A DNA stretch of 64,000 nt from Campylobacterales bacterium (GCA_026390115.1 JAPLGO010000021.1:1-64000); one strand, 5' to 3'; counted from the first letter of the stretch, positions 51,809-61,897 are shown. Numbers and translations: made by a program. The notes: generated from the letters alone by a model not told the origin.

Positions 51809-51810
51809 CT

Positions 51811-52665
51811 TTATTCTCCCCAGTTAAGTTTTTGTTTTAAAACATCAAAATAGTTAAACTCTTCTCTATGAATTAATTTTGCTGTTTTTGTAGCCAACTT
51901 GATATGAACGCTATCGCCCTGTTCAAACTCGTGCATATCCTGCCCATCTATAATCATCAAAGCTCGATTGTTGGGTGTTTTCATCTCTATGGAAAATGTT
52001 CCAGGAAGAACAACAGGTCTTTGTGTGAGCGAATGTGGACAGATTGGAGTGAGTGCAAAAACATTTGTCAGAGGAAAAAGTACAGGACCACCGGCTGAGA
52101 GATTATAAGCCGTTGAACCTGTTGGAGTAGAAACTACAACGCCATCTCCATAATAGGTATTAAAAGCTTTTCCATCAACTAAAGTTTCTATGGTTATCAT
52201 ATTTGAGATAGATGGTCTTGTTAAAACTACATCATTAAAAGCATACATTTTTATCTCATGTCCATTTTTAGTAAGATTAGCTTCTAGCACGGCTCTTTCA
52301 TCGATACGATACTTTCCACATGCCAAGTTTGCTACAAAATCATCGAGTTCGTCCATGCTTACATCTGCTAAAAACCCCAAATTTCCAGCATAAACGCCAA
52401 GTACAGGAATATCATAGTTGAAAGAGCGTCTTACAACTGAGATGAGTGTACCATCTCCTCCAAGCGTTAAAAGAATGTCACATTGTTGACATAAAATCTC
52501 AAATTCCATGCCCATAACATCTATCATACCACCACTGATACTATCAATATAAACCTCTATGTTGTGTTTATTGAAAATCTTTTCAAGTTTATAAAAACCA
52601 CTCTTGAGTTCTGGAGTGGAGGGTCGTAAAATCACACCAACTTTTTTAATGCTATTTGTTTGCAA
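51811..52665 (-). CDS. nadK: NAD kinase
   Basis: Phosphorylates NAD to NADP. The 284-aa protein has L-T-L-G-G-D-G-T-L at about 66-74 and the conserved region S-T-P-T-G-S-T-A-Y-N-L-S-A-G-G-P at about 180-195. First gene of nadK-recN-small gene-tatD. Confidence 0.93.
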   Translation of the reverse strand: MQTNSIKKVGVILRPSTPELKSGFYKLEKIFNKHNIEVYIDSISGGMIDVMGMEFEILCQQCDILLTLGGDGTLISVVRRSFNYDIPVLGVYAGNLGFLADVSMDELDDFVANLACGKYRIDERAVLEANLTKNGHEIKMYAFNDVVLTRPSISNMITIETLVDGKAFNTYYGDGVVVSTPTGSTAYNLSAGGPVLFPLTNVFALTPICPHSLTQRPVVLPGTFSIEMKTPNNRALMIIDGQDMHEFEQGDSVHIKLATKTAKLIHREEFNYFDVLKQKLNWGE

Positions 52666-52787
52666 AATAAGTCCTATTATTAAATTCTACATATATTAAA
52701 TATTTTGAGTGATTATACACATTTGTGGTAAAAAAAATAAAAATCTTTCAATTTGTCATATTTTTATTAACTATTGCAAATAACACC

Positions 52788-52812
52788 CATAAGGGATTTT
52801 GAAGCCCTTATG
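52788..52812. terminator. Hairpin upstream of the integrase fragment
   Basis: CATAAGGG (52788-52795) pairs perfectly with CCCTTATG (52805-52812), 9-nt loop. It lies between divergent nadK and the integrase remnant, so its role is unclear. Confidence 0.4.
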
Positions 52813-52872
52813 AACTAAATAAAAATATGGCACTTGTAACACTTTTGTATTATACTTTAGAATTAACATGCA

Positions 52873-53517
52873 ATGCAAAATATCTTCAAGCGAAACAAGA
52901 CATTTTATATTAGATTGTCTCTTGATTCAAATCTGCAACCATACTTTAACAATAGTGCTTCTTATATTAGAAGCTTACGAACAAAAAATAAGAAAACCGC
53001 TACAATAATCTCTAAATATTTAGTCGCTAAATTTAACTACATAAAGAGAAGTGCAATGATTTTATCAGCAAAAGACATAGGCATATATATTGATGAGTTT
53101 AAAAAAATAAGCTATGACGATATCATAAATCGTAACGGCTACTTAAGCGTAGAAGAGATAGATACTTCGATTAAAGAGTTGAGTGATGATATAGCAATTG
53201 ATAGCATTCTAATCAAACAAGAGCTGCATGATTTAATGCAAATGCTTGATTCTCAACATAACCTTAATTCTATGTTTGATTTTGATGCAGAGGATGCAGA
53301 AACCTTCAAAAAATATATCATTCAAATCAAAATAAATGCTCTCAGCGAAGTTAAAAAGACTATGCAAAAAAGCCTATCTCAAATCTCACATGCCCTGCAT
53401 GCTTCTGCACCAGCCACAAACGGCGTTACCATCAAAGATGCAATACAAGAATATATTCATTCAAAATCTGGCATATCTAAAGCTGTTGCCAAAAGCAATT
53501 ACAATCAAAGAACATAA
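52873..53517 (+). pseudogene. N-terminal fragment of a tyrosine integrase (DUF6538 type)
   Basis: 214 residues with the DUF6538-like opening (T-F-Y-I-R-L-S-L-D ... Y-I-R-S-L-R-T-K-N-K-K-T-A) and a helical linker. The core-binding domain is just beginning (I-K-D-A-I-Q-E-Y-I-H-S-K ... S-N-Y-N-Q-R-T) when it stops. The catalytic domain, with its R-H-R-Y residues, is missing. A good -10 (TATACT 52851) stands upstream. Remnant of a lost element. Confidence 0.65.
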
Positions 53518-54019
53518 ATGCATTAGAAGAGCTAGAATGAGAGATAAAATAACACTGGATGGATGGTATCAGTTACGATTGCAAGCGATACAATTGGTAT
53601 AACTTAATAGTAATAATAATTTTAAACTAAAAAATGATTGATACCTTGATTTTAAATTGTCTTTGTACTGATTTAATAACAAACAATATTGACCTTGAGT
53701 AGTTTTTTAAAACCATTCAATTAATTATCATTTCTATCGACACAGAGCAAATAATCAAAAAGTATCAAATAAAATTAACTAAAGTCGTGCTGACTTAATA
53801 AAGAAGATGTTACACTTTGTATTATAAAATTAACTTAAAAAAGGAAATATTCCAAAGTATAAACATTTTTACAAGCCTTATTTTATGGATTTTGCTTAGT
53901 TATGATTTTTAAAAATATTTCAATTTGTCATAAATTTTCATTTTTACAAACTTCTTGGTAGCGAATTTGTTGTATAGTAGGATTTTGACGCGACTTGAGT
54001 AAGAGTATATTTATCCTAA
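53518..54019. other. Gene-free stretch, about 500 bp
   Basis: No convincing gene. A short frame reads R-M-R-D-K-I-T-L-D-G-W-Y-Q-L-R-L-Q near 53536-53600 without a start or family. The rest is AT-rich and holds the right members of the direct repeats noted above. It probably marks a deletion scar. Confidence 0.5.
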
Positions 54020-54550
54020 CTACTCTTTTTTTGTAAATGTATAAAAATCTTGTTTATCGTGAAAATAGATAATGACATCCAAGTCTATTTTTGCTTTTTG
54101 AAAAACGCTTTTTATCAGTAAAAAAACTTTCTCTTTTTGCAATCCGCCTACGCCACAGCCAAGCAAAGGAATTACCAGTTTAGGATTTAGAATCTTCTCA
54201 TCTTTGACTCTTTCTTCCACAATATTTAAGATGGAATTTAAGGCTCTTTGTATTTGAACGTAGGAAGGATATGGCGGTTTTGAACTGTCGCTGTAGTTCA
54301 TCACAGCGACATGTAAAGCGTATTTAAAGTTTATTGCACTGCCTGAACTTGAGAGTAGTACATCACCCTGCTCTATAACTCCAAACTTTTTTTTAAGCTC
54401 ATAAAGCTCCTTTTGATACTCTGTACCACCGCAATATTCGCTAAAAGCATGTGAAACACCGCTTCCCAAAGTAAGTTCTGTGTTTGATGCATTCACTATA
54501 AATGTAGCATTTTCTTCAATCAAATTTCCATCTTTTATTTCAAAGCGCAT
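54020..54550 (-). CDS. Macro-domain protein
   Basis: A 176-aa single macro domain that binds or hydrolyses ADP-ribose derivatives. Seen: I-V-N-A-S-N-T-E-L (about 18-26), G-S-G-V-S-H-A-F (about 29-36), and P-L-L-G-C-G-V-G-G-L (about 128-137). It overlaps the upstream methyltransferase by 11 nt. The partner substrate is unknown. Confidence 0.85.
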   Translation of the reverse strand: MRFEIKDGNLIEENATFIVNASNTELTLGSGVSHAFSEYCGGTEYQKELYELKKKFGVIEQGDVLLSSSGSAINFKYALHVAVMNYSDSSKPPYPSYVQIQRALNSILNIVEERVKDEKILNPKLVIPLLGCGVGGLQKEKVFLLIKSVFQKAKIDLDVIIYFHDKQDFYTFTKKE

Positions 54551-55289
54551 TTAGTTTCTTTCTTATGGTGAATGGAATCAGCATCGGAGTGGTATTCATA
54601 TACTTTTTGTACTCTTCACCGAAAGTTTTTATCAAGCTTTTTTCTTCATAATAGAGACCTATTAAAACATAGATTGTCAAACCTACACTTAAGAGTAAAT
54701 GACCATAACTCATAGACGGTGTTGCCCATAATCCGATGAGTGTTCCCGATTGAATAGGGTGTCTAATGTATTTATAAAAAAATCTTACCTGAAATTTCAC
54801 TTCTGGTTCAGGAAGATTTTTTAAAGCTCTATACCCTTGATGTAAGCCAAAAAGTTCAAAATGGTCTATAATAAAAGTAGCAACAAATGCACTCAGCCAC
54901 CCTATAATGTAGAGCATTGTAATACTCCAAAATAGTACACCATTTTGAAAATTCCAAACATATCCCTCTATTGACTGCCAAAAATAAAATATCATTATCA
55001 AACAAATGGATGAAGCCACAGAATAAGTAGCAGATTTCAGTGCACTTGAGATATTTTTTAGCAACCCATCTTTAAAAAAACTCCTCGCCATAAGGGAGTG
55101 TTGCAAGCCAAAAAACAGCAATAAAGCTGTATTTATTAAAATGGGATTTATGTCTATAGTCAGAATAGGAGTATCAATATTGAATGGCATAAACGTCCAT
55201 GGATAAACCCATAAAATTAAAAAACTTAAAGTGATGATAGAAAGGATATAGCCGACTAAGGAATATGTGAACGTTAGGTATTTTTTCAA
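54540..55289 (-). CDS. mddA: MddA-like methanethiol S-methyltransferase
   Basis: A 249-aa integral membrane methyltransferase with about six helices, of the NnrU/isoprenylcysteine-methyltransferase superfamily. The pattern fits MddA, which methylates methanethiol to dimethyl sulfide: Q-H-S-L-M-A-R-x-F-F-K (about 64-74); F-I-I-D-H-F-E-L-F-G-L-H-Q-G-Y (about 140-154); I-R-H-P-I-Q-S-G-T-L-I-G-L-W (about 175-188); and the SAM-site E-E-K-S-L-I-K-T-F-G-E-E-Y near 220. It fits a sulfur-metabolising host. An NnrU-type role is the alternative. Confidence 0.7.
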   Translation of the reverse strand: MKKYLTFTYSLVGYILSIITLSFLILWVYPWTFMPFNIDTPILTIDINPILINTALLLFFGLQHSLMARSFFKDGLLKNISSALKSATYSVASSICLIMIFYFWQSIEGYVWNFQNGVLFWSITMLYIIGWLSAFVATFIIDHFELFGLHQGYRALKNLPEPEVKFQVRFFYKYIRHPIQSGTLIGLWATPSMSYGHLLLSVGLTIYVLIGLYYEEKSLIKTFGEEYKKYMNTTPMLIPFTIRKKLNAL

Positions 55290-55767
55290 TTTTTTGGTTT
55301 CCTTGATGAAGTTTGCTCGTTACTAAACTCTAAAATTGTGTATGTTCTCTTTAATTGCACAGGCTTTTATATATATTCTCATCGATACGATGGAAACGAG
55401 TTATATCTATTAAACCTTTTTTACACATATTATTTCTTAATAAGATTTTATTTTTATCATAATTAAATTTATTAAATACTAATAGATAATGAAATTCATT
55501 AAGATTAATATAAAATTCTTTAGTATGTAAAAAAATTTTAAACTCATGTTTAACATAATCAACTATAACTATTTATGAATTCCCATTATAGTGAACTAAT
55601 ACTGAATATTAATAATTAATAGAACACAAAAAATGTTCTATTTAAAGGGCATGATGTCCTTTTCTCGTTCTACTTCTAAGCAAAGAAACCATCAAAAAAC
55701 AACGCTACTATTTTATAAGTAGATTTTAGATATAATCGCGAAAATTTTTTATAGGACTTAATATATT
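55290..55767. other. Gene-free 478-bp stretch before aspS
   Basis: No gene seen. It is very AT-rich. AGAACA-TGTTCT (about 55621-55640) and AAAGGG-CATGATG-TCCTTT (about 55644-55663, followed by TC) can fold; the second resembles a terminator. The aspS -10 lies at its right end. Confidence 0.5.
55731..55736 (+). promoter_or_regulatory. -10 box of aspS
   Basis: TATAAT 31 bp before the aspS ATG, in an AT-rich tract without a clear -35. Confidence 0.5.
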
Positions 55768-57525
55768 ATGAGAAGTCATTATTGTACAGATTTAAATGAA
55801 ACAAATGTAGGGCAGGATGTTGTTCTAATGGGTTGGGCGAACAATCATCGTGACCATGGTGGGATTGTTTTTATAGATTTACGAGACAAAACAGGTCTGA
55901 TTCAACTTGTTTGTGACCCAGCGGACAGTGAACAAGCACATAAACTTGCAGATAGTGTAAGAGATGAATTTGTTCTGATCGCTAAGGGGAAAGTGCGTTT
56001 TCGTGGTGAAGGTTTGGTGAATCCACGCCTCAAAACCGGTGCAATTGAAATCGTAGTACACGAACTTATTATTGAAAACAAAGCCGCTCCTCTGCCATTT
56101 GTGATTGGTGACAAAAATGTAGGTGAAGAGACAAGACTCAGATACCGCTATTTAGAGCTTCGTGACCCTGACATGTATGAGACTTTCCGTCTTCGTTCAA
56201 AAGCGGCGATTGCTGCGAGAAATATCCTTGATGCAAACGGCTTTTTAGAAGTTGAAACTCCAATTCTCACAAAATCTACTCCTGAGGGTGCAAGAGATTA
56301 TTTAGTGCCATCTCGTGTGCACAGTGGAGAGTTTTACGCACTTCCTCAATCTCCGCAACTTTTCAAACAACTTCTCATGGTTGGTGGATTTGATCGCTAC
56401 TTTCAGATAGCAAAATGTTTCAGAGATGAAGATTTAAGAGCGGACCGCCAGCCAGAATTTACTCAAATAGATGTTGAGATGAGTTTTTGTAACCAAGAAG
56501 ATGTTATCAAAGTTGCAGAAGATTTACTTGTTGCAATGTTCTCGGCATGTGGACATGAAATCAAACCTCCATTTAACCGTATCACTTACAACCATGCGAT
56601 GGAATTTTATGGTTGTGATAAACCAGATTTACGCTACGACCTGAAAATGGTAGATGTTATTGATATATTTGAAAGATGTACGAATGAAATCTTTACAAAC
56701 ATTGCTAAACATCCACATACGAACCGCATTAAAGCTCTCAAAGTTCCTGGTGCGGATTTAGTATTTTCAAAAAGAGAGATGCAAAGTTTTGAAGAGTTTG
56801 TACGCAAATTTGGTGCACATGGTCTTGGATATTTTCAACTTAAAGAGGACGGATTAAAAGGTCCACTTATAAAATTTTTCTCTGAAGAAGATATTCAACT
56901 CATCATTGAGAGAACTGACCTTAAAGTAGGCGATGTTGTTTTCTTTGGTGCTGGAGATAAGAAAACTGTCCTTGACTACATGGGAAGATTTAGAATTTTT
57001 ATCGCTGAACACGAAAAAATGAACCTCATTGACAAAGATAGATTTGAGTTCGTATGGGTTGTTGATTTCCCTATGTTTGAAGTGGAAGATGGAAGAGTAA
57101 AAGCTCTGCACCATCCATTTACAATGCCTAAAGATACAGATAAAGAGAATGTGGAAGAAATAGAATCTATCGCGTACGACATCGTATTAAACGGCACTGA
57201 GCTTGGCGGTGGAAGTATTCGTATTCACAAATCAGAAGTTCAAGAAGAGGTTTTCAAACTTTTAGGCATCGAAGAAGAAGAAGCAAAAGAGAAGTTCGGT
57301 TTCTTACTTGACGCACTCAAATTTGGCGCACCTCCACATGGCGGTTTTGCTATAGGATTTGACAGACTTATGATGCTAATTTCTAAAAAATCAAGCATTC
57401 GTGATGTTATCGCATTCCCTAAAACACAAAAGGCTTCTTGTATCCTTACAAAAGCACCAAGTCCTGTGGATGCAACACAACTGAGAGATTTACATATCAG
57501 ATTACGCGAACAGCCTAAAGCATAA
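55768..57525 (+). CDS. aspS: Aspartyl-tRNA synthetase
   Basis: A class IIb synthetase, 585 aa. It has an N-terminal OB anticodon domain (about 1-110), motif 2 [16 protein letters not shown] near 213-228, the GAD insertion (about 280-410), and motif 3 G-F-A-I-G-F-D-R-L near 528-536. In organisms without asparaginyl-tRNA synthetase it is non-discriminating. Its TAA overlaps the ATG of a 16-codon leader ORF (TAATG). Confidence 0.96.
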   Translation: MRSHYCTDLNETNVGQDVVLMGWANNHRDHGGIVFIDLRDKTGLIQLVCDPADSEQAHKLADSVRDEFVLIAKGKVRFRGEGLVNPRLKTGAIEIVVHELIIENKAAPLPFVIGDKNVGEETRLRYRYLELRDPDMYETFRLRSKAAIAARNILDANGFLEVETPILTKSTPEGARDYLVPSRVHSGEFYALPQSPQLFKQLLMVGGFDRYFQIAKCFRDEDLRADRQPEFTQIDVEMSFCNQEDVIKVAEDLLVAMFSACGHEIKPPFNRITYNHAMEFYGCDKPDLRYDLKMVDVIDIFERCTNEIFTNIAKHPHTNRIKALKVPGADLVFSKREMQSFEEFVRKFGAHGLGYFQLKEDGLKGPLIKFFSEEDIQLIIERTDLKVGDVVFFGAGDKKTVLDYMGRFRIFIAEHEKMNLIDKDRFEFVWVVDFPMFEVEDGRVKALHHPFTMPKDTDKENVEEIESIAYDIVLNGTELGGGSIRIHKSEVQEEVFKLLGIEEEEAKEKFGFLLDALKFGAPPHGGFAIGFDRLMMLISKKSSIRDVIAFPKTQKASCILTKAPSPVDATQLRDLHIRLREQPKA

Positions 57526-57575
57526 TGATAAGAATTAAAATTCAATACAGCAAGGTAGTTAATGCCGAGTCGTAA
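57525..57575 (+). other. 16-codon leader ORF overlapping the adenylate kinase-like gene
   Basis: ATG 57525 overlaps the aspS stop (TAATG). It encodes [16 protein letters not shown] and ends at TAA 57573-57575, 14 nt past the start of the next gene (57562). It is homologous to the leader at 25146 in protein (M-x-x-I-K-I-Q-Y-x-x-x-x-N-A-x-S), DNA and geometry. Confidence 0.55.
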
Positions 57576-58140
57576 AAAACTATTTTTAATTATCGGAGCG
57601 CCCGGCTCAGGTAAGACTACAGATGCAGAGTTGATTGCACAACAAAACGATCTAATAACACACTACTCTACAGGTGACATGCTTAGAGCAGAAGTTGCAA
57701 CTCAAAGTAAACTTGGACTTGAAATAGACCAATACATATCTAAAGGTTTAATAGTACCTATCGATGTGGCTATCAAAACTATCACAAACGCTATTAAAAA
57801 TGCTCCTACTGACATAATTATCATTGATGGATATCCAAGAAGCATGGAGCAGTTAAATACTTTAGATGAATATCTGAACAGTGACACATTTTTAGAACTT
57901 TGCAGTGTCATAGAAGTACATGTAAATGAAGAAACTGCCCGTGACAGAGTCCTAGGTCGTAACCGTGGTGCTGATGATAATAACGAAGTGTTTGATAACC
58001 GTATGAAAGTTTATATGGAGCCTTTAGCAGATATTCAAGCTTTTTACAGTGCTAAAAATCTTTTACATGTAATTTCTGGAGAAAGCACTATCGAAGAGAT
58101 AGTTCACGAGATGGGAAGTTTTATAAACTCTAAAATATAA
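57562..58140 (+). CDS. adk: Adenylate kinase, short Campylobacterota type
   Basis: Interconverts ATP, ADP and AMP. The 192-aa protein has P-loop G-A-P-G-S-G-K-T-T (about 12-20), AMP-site Y-S-T-G-D-M-L-R-A (about 36-44), D-G-Y-P-R-S (about 87-92), and a short LID with G-R-N-R-G-A-D-D-N (about 129-137) instead of the long zinc-type LID. This is the usual Adk in Campylobacter and Helicobacter. It is convergent with a second, different adk. Confidence 0.85.
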   Translation: MPSRKKLFLIIGAPGSGKTTDAELIAQQNDLITHYSTGDMLRAEVATQSKLGLEIDQYISKGLIVPIDVAIKTITNAIKNAPTDIIIIDGYPRSMEQLNTLDEYLNSDTFLELCSVIEVHVNEETARDRVLGRNRGADDNNEVFDNRMKVYMEPLADIQAFYSAKNLLHVISGESTIEEIVHEMGSFINSKI

Positions 58141-58174
58141 GTTAATTATCCAGAGTTTATTCTGGATAATTAAC
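58141..58174. terminator. Bidirectional hairpin between the two adenylate kinases
   Basis: GTTAATTATCCAGA (58141-58154), loop GTTTAT, TCTGGATAATTAAC (58161-58174): a perfect 14-bp stem exactly between convergent genes. Confidence 0.8.
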
Positions 58175-58192
58175 TTAAATGGAAAAGTTTTA

Positions 58193-58927
<735 letters not shown>

Positions 58928-59043
58928 TCATTAAGTTGCAAAAATCAGCTTTATAAACTTGACTCATATACAGCAAATGAAAAAAATGTTAAACTTCGAA
59001 CTGTTATAAAAAGTAAAATTTGAGTGTGAGAGGTGGTCTGTTT

Positions 59044-59187
59044 ATGAAAAAAATTTTTGTATTATCATCGATTTTAGTTGCTATTTTGTTTATGAGCGGA
59101 TGTTCTTCAACATGGGAAGGTGTCAAAGAAGATACGAGCAACGCGTGGAATAACACCAGAAAAGGTATTCATAGCGCTACTGAGTGA
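59044..59187 (+). CDS. Small entericidin-like lipoprotein
   Basis: A 47-aa protein with a lipoprotein signal (I-L-V-A-I-L-F-M-S-G-C, lipid Cys near 20) and a short mature part T-W-E-G-V-K-E-D-T-S-N-A-W-N-N. This resembles the entericidin A/B family. AGAGGTGG precedes the ATG and a strong hairpin follows, so it has its own transcript. Confidence 0.7.
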   Translation: MKKIFVLSSILVAILFMSGCSSTWEGVKEDTSNAWNNTRKGIHSATE

Positions 59188-59192
59188 TTTTA

Positions 59193-59222
59193 TTTTATTT
59201 CCACAATCATGTGGAAATAAAA
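59193..59222. terminator. Strong hairpin terminator
   Basis: TTTTATTTCCACA-ATCA-TGTGGAAATAAAA: a 13-bp perfect stem between the lipoprotein gene and the convergent acidic-protein gene. A/T runs on both sides suit termination in both directions. Confidence 0.8.
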
Positions 59223-59235
59223 TTAACTTTTAAAA

Positions 59236-59526
59236 CTACTCTTCTTCTTCAAATCCAAAATCATCGTCATCGTTCTCTTTTTGAGCTTCCAAAATATCAT
59301 CTATTAGCTCTTGACACTCATCTTCTTCTATATCGCCACTTTCAATATCAGCTAATACATCTTGTAAATCAGCTTTAAATTCACGAAGCTCTTCTATCTC
59401 TTCTTTTGCATCATCACTCGCTTCTTTGCTATCTGCAATCTCTGCAAAAATTTCATCCAATCTCTCGTCAATATCAGGAATAACACTTTTTGTAATCAAC
59501 TCTTCTAATTTTTGTGCATAAGACAT
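59236..59526 (-). CDS. Acidic coiled-coil protein, unknown
   Basis: A 96-aa very acidic protein (over a third Asp/Glu), mostly amphipathic helix (L-D-E-I-F-A-E-I-A-D-S-K-E ... I-E-E-L-R-E-F-K-A-D-L) and ending G-F-E-E-E-E. No motif recognised. It has a good ribosome site (AGAGGTAAAT). Confidence 0.6.
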   Translation of the reverse strand: MSYAQKLEELITKSVIPDIDERLDEIFAEIADSKEASDDAKEEIEELREFKADLQDVLADIESGDIEEDECQELIDDILEAQKENDDDDFGFEEEE

Positions 59527-59621
59527 ATTTACCTCTTTAATTCATTTATGAAATAATACACAAAAATAGAGTATCATAAGCTTTATTCCACATATAAATA
59601 ATAAATAGAAGGGTGTAAGTC

Positions 59622-60356
59622 ATGAATTTTTATGCAATAATAATAGGAACTGAAATTTTAAATGCGAGAAGAGAAGATAAACATTTCAACTTTGTTCGCA
59701 CCGAGCTTCACAAATATGGACATGAACTTTTTGCATCCTTTATTATAAAAGATGATGAAGAACTCATTGCAAGAAGTTATGAACTTGTAAAAAGCGATAA
59801 AAACTCAGTTTTATTCTCTTTTGGCGGAATAGGTTCAACACCCGATGATTTGACGAGAGAAATTTCTGCAAAAGTTTTTACTTCCAAGCCTTTAACTCTT
59901 CATAAACAGTTTGAACAGGATATTATTGAAAGATTTAGAGATGATGCTTATCCTCACAGAATTCATATGGCGGAGTTACCGCAAAATTCTGGATTGCTTT
60001 TTAATCCGGTAAATAACATGTCAGGCTATTCTCTAGAAGATAGATTTTTTTTTGTACCTGGGTTCCCGGAAATGGCACATCCCATGATAATCAATGTTAT
60101 AAAAACTTACTTTTCTAGGGGAGCAGAAAAATTTAGATATACACTTGTAGCTCAAACCAGCGAAAACACTCTTATATCATTAATGCAAAACACTCCCTTG
60201 GACATAGAACTTTCGTCTCTTCCCATGCTAAATAAGGGCAAACCATCTGTTGAATTATCACTGAGCGGATTTGATAAATCAAAGATTGAACACCACTTTA
60301 ATCTATTTTGCAAAGAGTTAAATAGTAAAAATATCCCCTACATGTTAATGCAGTAA
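59622..60356 (+). CDS. CinA/MoaB-like molybdopterin-binding domain protein
   Basis: A 244-aa protein with the N-terminal MoCF-binding fold of CinA: I-I-G-T-E-I-L-N-A-R-R-E-D near residue 7, F-S-F-G-G-I-G-S-T-P-D-D-L-T-R (about 66-80), and F-V-P-G-F-P-E-M near 146. The C-terminal deamidase domain of full CinA is absent. Possibly involved in nicotinamide-nucleotide repair or molybdopterin handling. Confidence 0.8.
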   Translation: MNFYAIIIGTEILNARREDKHFNFVRTELHKYGHELFASFIIKDDEELIARSYELVKSDKNSVLFSFGGIGSTPDDLTREISAKVFTSKPLTLHKQFEQDIIERFRDDAYPHRIHMAELPQNSGLLFNPVNNMSGYSLEDRFFFVPGFPEMAHPMIINVIKTYFSRGAEKFRYTLVAQTSENTLISLMQNTPLDIELSSLPMLNKGKPSVELSLSGFDKSKIEHHFNLFCKELNSKNIPYMLMQ

Positions 60357-60523
60357 TAGTTTTTGTCGATATTATTTGATAATAAGTCAAAGAAATCAAT
60401 CATCGTGGTTTGATAATTGGTACTTTTTTTGCTTTATGTTTATTAAGTGTGTTATTTTTTAGTTAAATGAAAAAATAGCTAAAAACAGATAACGCTATAC
60501 CTTGAAAATTGAGAGAGATTAAA

Positions 60524-61297
60524 ATGGCAATTAATATGAATAATCATGTCTTTAAAGGACATAAAACATTACTTGGTAGTAAATATGTAACCTATGGCGA
60601 AGTGGAACTTCCTTTAAGATATGAGCTTTTTTCTAAATCAAAAAGTGGTTTTGACTGGGGAACTGCTGGTTCAGGGGCAATTCAGCTATCTTTTTCAATG
60701 CTGTTTCAGTTGAGTAATTTTGATATAGCAAGCAGAAATGCTACTAAATATGCCTTGGAAACGGTAAGTCATCTAAATTCCAGAGATTGGCTGGTTACTG
60801 CACTGGATGTCTTAGCTTGGCTTGAACTCAATGAAGAAAAAGTAGAAGAGAAGCCGGTATTTAAAATAGAAAAGAAAGTAGAAGAGAAAGTGGTATTTAA
60901 AGTGGAAGATATACCGGAGATAAAGTTAATAAAAAGAGTAGCAGTAAAACCAGAGGAGCCGAAAATAGAAGAGGCGACAGAAGTAAAAACTGAGGAAGCA
61001 CAAATAAAAGACAAAGAACCGGCACAACTAGAACTTTTAGTTCTGACTAATCCTGTCAGAAAAGTCAAAAAAACAAAGACAAATGTAGTAAAAAGTGTAT
61101 GTCAAGAACTTCATATTACACAAAAACACCTTGCAGAAATTTTGGAAGTACCCGAAGGAACAGTGAGTAGCTGGGCTGTAAAAAATGAAATACCGAGACT
61201 TGGCAAAAAAGCCATTGAGTTTTATGCATTAAGCACCAAAAATCAAAAAATTGTTGACAGTTACAGAAGCTTTGTTCACCTTTTAGATGTTTCTTGA
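60524..61297 (+). CDS. DUF6166-like protein with C-terminal HTH
   Basis: ATG 60524 (GAGAGAGATTAAA upstream) gives 257 aa. N-terminal about 100 residues resemble DUF6166 (L-F-S-K-S-K-S-G-F-D-W-G-T-A-G-S-G-A-I-Q-L). A Lys/Glu/Pro/Val linker with near-repeats (V-E-E-K-P-V-F-K-I-E-K and V-E-E-K-V-V-F-K-V-E) spans about 112-175. A helix-turn-helix ends it (T-Q-K-H-L-A-E-I-L-E-V-P-E-G-T-V-S-S-W, about 208-226). It may be a DNA-binding regulator; role unknown. Confidence 0.6.
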   Translation: MAINMNNHVFKGHKTLLGSKYVTYGEVELPLRYELFSKSKSGFDWGTAGSGAIQLSFSMLFQLSNFDIASRNATKYALETVSHLNSRDWLVTALDVLAWLELNEEKVEEKPVFKIEKKVEEKVVFKVEDIPEIKLIKRVAVKPEEPKIEEATEVKTEEAQIKDKEPAQLELLVLTNPVRKVKKTKTNVVKSVCQELHITQKHLAEILEVPEGTVSSWAVKNEIPRLGKKAIEFYALSTKNQKIVDSYRSFVHLLDVS

Positions 61298-61344
61298 TAG
61301 TTTGGAACGGTAAAAGAAACCAAAAAAAATTTAAATTTATTATT

Positions 61345-61848
61345 TCACCTTGTATATGCAGTATTTTTATGGCTACTTTTATCAAAATCAAGCAGTTCTA
61401 GAACACTCTTTTTATTCATTTTTCTAGCAAAATCAGTAGCAGTAAAACCTTTAATATCCACTGCATACTGATTAGCACCCTCCTCTAATAATATTTTTAC
61501 AATTTCAACTCTACCATAACAAGAAGCAGCCATTAATGCAGTAAAACCACTTCTTCGTTTCGTTTTGTTAACATCAACCCCATTCTTTATTAAATATTCA
61601 ACTAATTCTATATTGTCATATGTAATTGCCATGTCGAAAATGCTGACACCCTCGTTGTCAAAATCAAATATATCAGCACCACTCTCAATAAGTAGCATAA
61701 GTAACTCCATATCACACCTGCTTCGAATTGCAAATGCTAAAACAGACTCTCCAATTTCATTTGAATCATTTAAACTAGCACCTTCCCTTATATATTTTTT
61801 GACACTCAAATAATTATTATTTTTTAAAAGTTCTATCCACTTATTCAT
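61345..61848 (-). CDS. Ankyrin-repeat protein
   Basis: A 167-aa protein of about four ankyrin repeats (for example I-G-E-S-V-L-A-F-A-I-R; G-F-T-A-L-M-A-A-S-C-Y-G-R-V-E-I-V-K-I-L-L-E-E-G-A). There is no signal peptide, so it is a cytosolic binding protein of unknown partner. Confidence 0.85.
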   Translation of the reverse strand: MNKWIELLKNNNYLSVKKYIREGASLNDSNEIGESVLAFAIRSRCDMELLMLLIESGADIFDFDNEGVSIFDMAITYDNIELVEYLIKNGVDVNKTKRRSGFTALMAASCYGRVEIVKILLEEGANQYAVDIKGFTATDFARKMNKKSVLELLDFDKSSHKNTAYTR

Positions 61849-61897
61849 TAAATCCCTTTATTAATTACCCTAGAAAAAGTAATTAGTATTTTTTAAG

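Larger units (their letters stand above)
52739..53932 (+). repeat. Direct repeats flanking the integrase fragment
   Basis: AAAAATCTTTCAATTTGTCA (52739-52758, continuing TA) and AAAAATATTTCAATTTGTCA (53911-53930, continuing TA) are 21/22 identical. A second pair, GTAACACTTTTGTATTATA (from 52836) and GTTACACTTTGTATTATA (from 53809), both ending in AATTAAC, lies inside them. They bracket the integrase remnant and may be old element ends or duplicated promoter sequence. Confidence 0.4.

Noticed and set aside
53336-53602. Plus-strand frame overlapping the integrase fragment
   Set aside because: Mostly out of frame with a better gene. Only its last 25 codons are outside, and they match nothing I recognise.
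59201-59214. Recurring CATGTGG/CCACATG words (12225, 59201, 63141) as a Chi- or KOPS-like motif
   Set aside because: They occur as parts of hairpins and in coding sequence on both strands without a clear skew in this window; too few to judge.
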